Assembly: GCA_041941305.1 (NCBI GenBank)
Contig: JBGTQJ010000067.1
Location: 1-48,547, forward strand
Direction of reading: 5' to 3'
DNA length: 48,547 nucleotides
DNA from: JANSWP01 sp041941305
GTDB taxonomy: Bacteria; Bacteroidota; Bacteroidia; Chitinophagales; Saprospiraceae
In this document: in pieces, positions 37,201 to 46,200 of the stretch
Numbering within the stretch: position 1 is the first letter of the stretch
Layout: the number at the start of each line of letters is the position of its first letter
The notes under the pieces: model-generated
The model's database searches: none
What the model was told of the DNA's origin: nothing
What the model saw: the letters and a program-made list of their open reading frames with translations, nothing else
Translations under genes and position numbers: made by a program

Positions 37201-40200
37201 AAGGTACCCTCCAACTTGTTACCCGAAAGGTTTGGAAGAGCAGTAGATGCATATGGCTGGTCAAATTTATAATATGCAATTAATCCATCCTCATTTTCCA
37301 CAGAACCATTTGAGGTTGGAACCCCAATTGTTGCATCCGCTATTATTTCAGAAGGACTACGGGCAATATTCCAGAGTAGCACTTCATCAATATCGCCATT
37401 GAAATTGAATGCTTCTTTATTTGTAGTATAATTGAGCGAAGAAGCAATGATTTCAATTAATTCTTCATATGGTATTAAATCACTGTTGAAGATATCATCA
37501 TATGTTAACACATTATCATAGCCTCCATTATTAACATTTTCAAAATATCCTGGAAGATCATCATAAAATATCTGCATGTTTTGGAGGTCATAGTTACAAT
37601 AATCGGCAGAAGTGGCCATCGTTAATTCAAAATCTGTCATTAAATAACCATACCCTGGTACAATCTGATCATCAGAGCATACCATTCCGGCATTTATAGC
37701 ATCATAGCCGGTTAAAGAATCTGGTGATTGTCCAGGAAATTTAGATATAATATCTGAATCCTCAATAATTTCCATATCTATTAAGTCCTGCAAGGTCAAA
37801 TCCTGCTTAACAGCCAATTCGAAAAAAGCATAAGTACTCAAATCAATATATTCAGCTAGAGAAGCCGAATTCCTGGATTGCAGAAATTCTTTATTTTCTG
37901 TAGTTTCAGCATTTACAGCATCCCACAAGAACGACTCTGCAGATAACACATCGACATAACACCCAGCATTGTCTTGTATTAAATTAATGGTGTTGTCCAT
38001 CAATACAATATCATATTTAAAAAATGAATTAATAATATCCTTTAAATGAACCAAACTATTTTCATGCAATTGTTCGGCGGTGATATAATCTTCATCCCCA
38101 AATATGGATTTGAGCATTGATATCATCAAATCAGCGTCAAATTCCAAATTATCTAAATCAATCGTTGTTAAATTCCCGTTTTCATCATATATATCTAATT
38201 TTTCTTCTACCCCTATTCGAAGGTATCCAAGATCCTCATAATTGATAAGACCACTCTTTTCGTAAGCACCCACAGCATTGCCATTCGCATACAATGTCAA
38301 ATTTTCTCCATCGTAACTGACTGCCAGGTGTGTCCATTCATTGGCTGTCAAAACGTCACTCGCAAGGTATTCGTCTTCAAATAAAATGTCAGTTCCTTTT
38401 TGAAGGAGGTTAAATACCTTGTTATCATTTTCATAATGAAAAGTAAAAATTTGCCGCTCTGTATCGCTATCAGATACAGAAGTCGGTCGAATCCAGCTTT
38501 CTAAAGTGAATTGCTGTATTGGCAGACCCAAATCCTGGCTGGAGGCAGCATTGCCAGCATTACCGGTTAAATCAACAAAGGTTGGCCCTCCCAATTTTAA
38601 GGCGTGATTTCCACCCAAGGGAGATAAAAGTGCATCCGCAAAATCCTCATCCCATCTATACAAAGATGCTCCTCCACGGTTCACGAAAAAGTCACTGTTT
38701 GTTTTAAAAGATTCTTTTCCTTTATCGGTTTGTACAAATATGTAATAGGTTTCATTGGGAGCCAGTTCCATGAGGATATCATCGGACATGGGTATTTCCG
38801 ATGTCGTATACGTACCATCGTCGTTATAGGAGTAAATTGTTTTTGTTCCATTTTCCAAAAATAGCAATCGTTGTTCGCCTGAATAAATACTTAGTTTCTG
38901 AAAAATAAACGGATTCGCTGTGCCAAGTGTGTACATTTTTAATTCCAGAGGATTTCCATTGAGATTTCTTGGAAATCGCAAAATTTGTTCTCGGGTTTCA
39001 GTTGATCCGGAATAAGTATTGTCGACAGCTTCCAGGGGAGCATCTTGAGCGATGTCGACAATATCAGAAGCTATTAGATAATTCAATTCAGCATCCTCAC
39101 AGGCTTCAACTAGATCGTCAAAATCATCATCATAATCGGTATAATAAAATTCATCCTCAATCTCATCTCTTATTTCCAATTTTTTAGAATAGCTATAGCC
39201 AGAAGTTATGCTCATCTCTTCTATGTCTTGGATATCATAATCATCAAATTGATTATTTTCCTTTGCAAGATCTTCAAGGAACGATAATACTTTACCTTTG
39301 GCATCGACAAACTCTTGGTTTACCTGAAGGAATTCTTCGTTTTGAGAAATACTATAAAAAGGCTGGAACTTTTCAGATTTTTGGCTTCCGTCTTTAAAAC
39401 TAAGTATCACTTCATAATAGGTTGCATAAACAAAATCTGATGCAGAAGGAAAATCGCAATGACAAAAGCCTTCTGCTAAATTGACATCATAGACTACCTT
39501 TTCTCGCTCTCCCGTATCTGGGTCGTAAACGTCCTCTTCCTTATTGACCATATCCACAAAGCAAAGGCGTTTTCCGGCTTCATTCACTACAGTTATGGAT
39601 TCCAAATTTTCCATGTCCTCAACATTCCGAACATCCCATTGGGATTCGAAACGTGCCATATAGCCACCTTCCAGTTCCGTGTCTATCCAATTCGGTCGAG
39701 CCATAAATTCGATAGAGGTATAGTTGTTACTGGTCCTGGTATATGTTTCACCTGTTCCTCCTCCATCTACATCATAGAATTTAAAAGTATCCCAGTTGTG
39801 GTAGTGAGGATCAATCTTTTCATCCGTATAATTCCAAATTTCGATGTTAGGAAATTTTAGAGTAAGATCATAGGAGCCTTCTATTAGTTGTGGATAGGAA
39901 AGATAATCTATATTCTGATTGTCAGAATGGATACTAGTTGAATAATAACCAAGATTATGAAGTATCCCGTAATATGGAATACCGTGCCATCCTTTAAAAC
40001 TATCTTCCTCATCTCCTGGATTATCTAAGGCATTATCAATAGTGTAGGTAAGCTCAGAAATGAATTGTGTAATGGCACCCAATTGTAAAGCCATATACTT
40101 TGGTCGGTGAAATATCAATTCAAATTCATTATTAATGGAAGTAGAATAGTAATCATCATTATCATCAAAATCATGAATTTCTCCTTTTGCAGTAATGATA

Positions 40201-43200
40201 TTCCATCCACTGATATTTTCAGGTTTATCCAGATAAGCCATTAAGGTTTGTACTTCAGTTATTTTGTCATTGGTAAGATTCTTTAATGAAGACCGGAAGT
40301 CAGCAATTTTCTGACCCGTTTGCACTATTTCCGCAGTGTTAACCAGATCAACAACTTCCCAAATTTTATCCTGAAAGTCCCGATTACCCAGATAAGAAGA
40401 TTCAAAAGGTTCTTTTGATGGATAAATATCTACTTCCTGGTTTAAATTGGCATTTAGGCGTTCCATATCAAAAGCATCAAAACCCTCATCAGGTAGAATG
40501 CTTAAATAATAATCTTTCGGCGTTGGAATATCAACAAAATAACCATACAGTGTAAAAGATGAAAAGTCAGCTGTCCAATCAAAATCATCATAAACAAATT
40601 GGTCCATCCTGCTTGGTCCATCGGCATAGGAAACCCCGCTAAAGGTCTGACCATCCAGCGGATGGTTCCAGCTTGTATTGTCTTTGCTGGTATAGGTAGC
40701 ATTATTGGAAAGATTATCCTTCACCTTTTCAGAAAACTTCTCAAAGGCACTAGTAGCAAACCAGTAATCACAAATAATGGTAATGCTTCCATAATCTATA
40801 CCGTCCTCACTTTGGTCCAAAGAGGAAGCAGTTGAATTAAAGGAAATAGTGGCATCCAATCCTTCTACCGTTTCCGTTTCAGATTGCTCCTCAACAATCA
40901 CTTGGGAGGATTGCTGCACCGGAACCCGAAGTATTTCAAAGTGATACAAATGGGAAGGCTTAATATAATCTTCCAGCCCTTCAAATTCCACTGTTTTTCC
41001 ATTTGTCGTCAAAACCTCAACGATTGGTATTGATAGGGAAAAGCCGTCTCCAGAAATAGATTCATATTTGATTTCTTCTGTTTCATAAGCAACAACACCC
41101 GGATAGGCAGTTAAGGGGAAACTATAGGTATCGACCACTTCCCCATCCTTTTCTTCTGTCAAACGAACTGTATAATCATACACAAATTCATTACCTTCAG
41201 AATCTTCCCCTTTCGCCGGGAAAAGTTGTTCCCAACCGAGGTTGTCAAACTCAAGCATAGGTTTCGCATAGTCTTTTGTCCAGAATCGCTGACCCATACC
41301 TGGTTGTGCCCGTGTCAAAGCGTCTTCTTCAATAACATCAGGGAAAGTTCCAGTTGTAAATTCAAAAATATCATGCGAGTCCTCTAATAGGTCCCCATTA
41401 AAATACACTGGACCAAAGTCCTCTGCTCCATTGACCTTACCTCTCCAGCCATAAATAACATTTAACTCATAATCCGTTTGCGCTTCCAAAAGGGCATAAT
41501 TTTTCAAATTTGCCTGAAAGGCTGTTGTTGTAAAATCCCCATCTACTCTATCCGACCCTCCTTTCTTCGTTACGTACATATCTGTTAAAACGGGTTTGTA
41601 GTAATCCGTTCCGATTTGATCATAAGTATCACTCTCTTCATCATAAATGGGCACTTCAATATGCGCGTCAATCGCAATATTAAAGGCAGCCTCTGGTTTT
41701 ACAAAAACGGCAACCTCTTCATTGTCAAACTTCCCGGGTCTTGTCGTACTCAGTATGGGAATTGACAATTCCAGGGGTGCTCCATCCGGCTGCCCCAGAC
41801 AATCACCGGAAAGCCGTTCTCCCATTTCCCAGCTGAAATTGACGGAACCTTTGATTGCTCCACCCAAAATGCTGAACTGGGCATAGATCTGGGCGCTGAC
41901 GTATTCCGGATTGGGAAATTCCATTTGTGCGATGGCAGCGGCATAGCCCTCAAAAATGGAGGCTTTCCCGGAAACAAAACCTAGGTCGTATTCTATCCCC
42001 ATGTCAGCATAGATGTAGGCATAGGCATTGCCGCGGATGTACCAGTAGTTCATTCCAAAAGGACCATCAGTCGGTAAATCGCAATCAGAAGGCGGCGGGT
42101 CATAACGCATCATGGAAAGGTCAAAACCCGCAGCTGCTTCAAAAACTCCGTAAAAGGGTCCATAGGACGCTTCAGCACCAAGTCCCCATTTCAACCCGAA
42201 AAGAATCCCGTCACCTGTTGAAAAGAGGGCATCACTCAGTCTCCCTGAAGCGGTGCCGGCATCCGGCCAGGAAGGTACCAGATCCTGAATGGCTGGTATG
42301 GGATCGATGTCGTGTCCCATTTGGAAATAAAACTCCAACTGGCTTTGGATTAGACCATTATAAAGCGTAAAATTGGCTATATTCGGGTCCAAAGGGGCGC
42401 CAAGTTTTACATACCACTCTCCGGCATGGGGATCGTCCCCGGACATGGTGAAATCAAAAAAGCAGGTTCCGTTTACCTGTGCATCCATTTCAAAAACCTT
42501 GGGTACATCTTCATCTTCGGGAATAGAATAAGCCGCCTGCACCTCCAAAACGCCTGAAAAATGTTGGTTAACTACATCAAAACTTGCGACAAAGCTGCCC
42601 TGGAAATCTGAATCGACTCTATCTGCAATGCTCTCTGCCTGGATATACAGTGCTGCTTTTAAATCAATTTGCTCGAGTACCGGATAACCATCATCCTGGA
42701 TATGTATTTGGGCGCCAACAGTAAAGTCCGCCACCACATTTTTAGGATTGCCATTAATGCTGAAGATTCCGGTCACGTGTATACCCAGGCGGTCTTTTGA
42801 AGGTTGGTAATCATAAATAGATAACCCGGTACCGGGATCACATAAATCGCCAAAGGGACATTCTACAGCGCTGTTGGTGGAAGAGGTGATCGTAGGTGCA
42901 GTTACTTCTGCATTTCCTACACTTGCGGCCAGTTCAGTACTGATTACATCGTCTGTAGGCGGGATGGCATCACAATTGTAGAAGATGCCTCCCCCGACCC
43001 CGTGAAGGGCGATCGGCGTTGGTGCCAGGATAATTCCCACTTCAGAACTCAATTCAAAATCGACAAAGAAGTAGCGGTATGCTTCGTCGTGCTTATTATC
43101 CCCAGTACCGAGTAAATTGTCCGTGTCGGTGGTGCCAAATTGAGCAATGGCTTTCATTGCCAGGCCTGCCACCTGGATATCAACGTATGCTTTGATCCCA

Positions 43201-46200
43201 TCGCCCCACAAGTCATCTCCTCTAATGAATACGGCAAAGCCTTTCATTTTTACAGAGGCAAATTCTCCATCAATATAAATGGCATCAACCAGGACTTCCT
43301 GGAATTCAAGCTTCCCGGTCGTTTCATTTTTTTCAAAGACAAAATTTAATTCTGTCGTAGCACTAAGTGCTGCGGTTTCAGAACCTGAAGAGCCTCCAGC
43401 GGGCACTAAATTTAGGGTTAGCCCTAGTTCAAGGCTCCAGCTACCAGGGGCATTGCAGACAAATTGAACCACATCTACGCTAATGGGAAATTCTTGTAGG
43501 CCCATTTTTTCCGCTACCTTATCCTTTGCTTCATCAGTTGCATCTGAAATTTCATCTGATAAACCTTCAATACCCAGGTCGCCGATTCCCCAGGTTCCAA
43601 ATTCTATATCTTTAATGCCACCAAGCGCATCTTCTCCTGTACAGTAAGACTCAGTGAAATTGATTTTCAGACCTTCAAACTGCAATAAGTCATAACCAAA
43701 ATTGAAAGTAGAGCTATTTCCGGTTCCTCCTTCGACATCTCCGCTTACACCGCTGTTATCTCCACTCACATTTACGGTTCCCGCCTGATTGTCGATTGCG
43801 TCTGATGAGAAATAGATACCGGCTTTTCCATTGAGCTCAGCCTGGGGCTCAAATTCAAGAGAATTTCGATTGTACACAAATTCAATGACACTGCTCTCCA
43901 GTTTCATTTGAAGACCTGGGATCCATTGCATTGTGAATGTTTGATCTGAGATGGCAGTTGGATCCAACACATCTCCCAGCGTAAAGGCGGCTTCGGGAAT
44001 ATAGCTGGTTGTTTCTGCATCCCATGTGGCACCCAACTCTCCACAAAAGCCCAGCCAGTTGAAATCCTCTTCTGTAAAAAGGGGAATGAGGATTTTCCCG
44101 TATAAAGAACATTGGGTGATCAAACCATTGCCGTCCGGACTTTCAAAATAACCAAATTGAATTTTATCCAGCGCATAAGGCCAACCACCAAGGTCAGCAC
44201 CTTTGGATTGCGGCAGGGCATCTGATTCAATATCTATGTTGCCATAAATACTACTGTTCTCGAGGCAGAAATCTGTGCCAGGCACTTTCAAGGGCACCCG
44301 CTCATTGATTTCTTTGGTGAATAGGCCTACTAATTCCACCTCTATCTTGTTGAGACTCAATCCTCTGAATCCATTGTCCGCATTAAATCCTGTGATATTG
44401 TCGGGGTTAAAACCTTCTGCATTTTCGTCCTGGCTGTAGTCAACATAACCTTCAATGACATAGACATTTTTATTGTCTAGTCCATGAATCTCAAAAAAGA
44501 TTGGATCATTTGCATTGTACCAGGGAGCCGGTCTGCCTTCTACCTCTTCCCCTTCATTAAAACTATGCGTCTCAATAAAATGTGTTTTTAAAGGTGCCAC
44601 AAAGGAGTTCATATCCGGGCTGTTCAAGGTAAACGGAAATACGACATCCCGGTAGGAGTCGTCTCCAATTCCTGCTGAAGCATTGGCTGCTTTGATCGCA
44701 TTTATGGTATTGGTCTCCCAGGAGGCATCTCCTACATAAGGAACGATGTAATCACCCTGGACATTGAAATGTTGAAACCCTTCGCACCTCATATAGGCAT
44801 AGGAACCGGTAGAGGGGTCTGTGTTTTCCCCTGTTTCCTTGAATACCATATTATTGTATTGATCTGGATGGGTGACATCCTCAATCAAGGAAAGGTACAT
44901 GTCCTGAAAGCCTACTTCATCTGGCCCGATAATGATGTTGTCATTGACGAAGGACATGAATTCGTCTGCACCATTTACATCGGGGTTGGCGATTCCCATC
45001 AGTAGGGTGATTTCAACTCTGGTATCTCTGGGGACATCATCTCCATCCTCATGACTACCCAATTGAATATCTGTTAAAAGAAGTTTTGCATAAGTGGGGA
45101 AATAAACATTTGCATTTTTCAGAAAATCATCCAAATGTGGCGTCAGGTCAAAAGGAAGATTATAAGAACCATCATTATTTTGGATGGGATTGTCATCGTC
45201 GTGCAAATTATCTGCTGTCAATCCTGCCAAATAATTCGTTCTTGCACTCCCGGACAGACTGTTACCGGAATCCAATGAAATATCAATCCCCTCGTCAATG
45301 TAGGCAATGTGAACTTTGGTTGGAGCATTGACATCATCCACGATGAAGCCATTAATTTGATGAAGGGAAAGATAAGAAATTGCCATTTGCTTGTGTTGAG
45401 CCAGCAATTCCTCAGGGTCTAATATTTGATTATTTGCACTTCCTCCAATATCAAAGTCATTGTATTTTGGTTTTCCTGGAGCGTAATATTTTTCATAGTG
45501 TTTTTCGAGAATAGAAGTTAGGTCAGCGGGATTGAATCCTGCATCTTCATTGAGCGCACAATCGCATTTCCTCTTTTTCAAGTTGGTTTCAATATGGCTA
45601 AATGTATAGCCTCCCTGCCCATCACTATTCGCCCAAAATATCATGGTCAGTGCGTCGGCACCTTCATAGACCATTACTTCCAGTCCCAATTGAAGGGGTT
45701 CTTCCTGATATTTCAGTACAATAGAGCCAATCGGTAATTTTTTCCCAGCGATTGTCATGGAATCAGCTCCTTCTTCAAAATCGTCTAATTGAAAACGATT
45801 TTCCGGCGCAGCAAATGGATCAATACTCAATCCACTGAGTTCAATGTCTTCTAATTTAAAATCCAAATCGCCAAGCAGTAAAAAAGCTTCTTTAATATCC
45901 TTCAACTTTTCGGCTTTGTCTCCAGTGAGGTATTGGTCAAAGGTTTTTTGGTCAAAATTGAAAGACAATTTTCCAGAGAGATTGGCATAGGGAAAGAACA
46001 TTTTGCCTTCTGAACCCAAATCCGTCAACTTTGCATTGACCGTACTTCCTTCGGCGACTTCAAATGTCGCATTCCACAAGCTCATTCCATAGTTTCCGGA
46101 TTCTGGGTTGGCTTGAATTTCAACACTGCCTGAAGAAACATCCAAGCCTGCGTTGTAAGTAAAGGGTTGGTCCAAGAGTGGCACCTGTATGCGACCTGCC

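Noticed and set aside
41927..42370. Plus-strand open frame of 147 codons, rich in R, H and Q
   Set aside because: It is antisense to the well-supported beta-rich part of the giant gene; the composition is that of a shadow frame.
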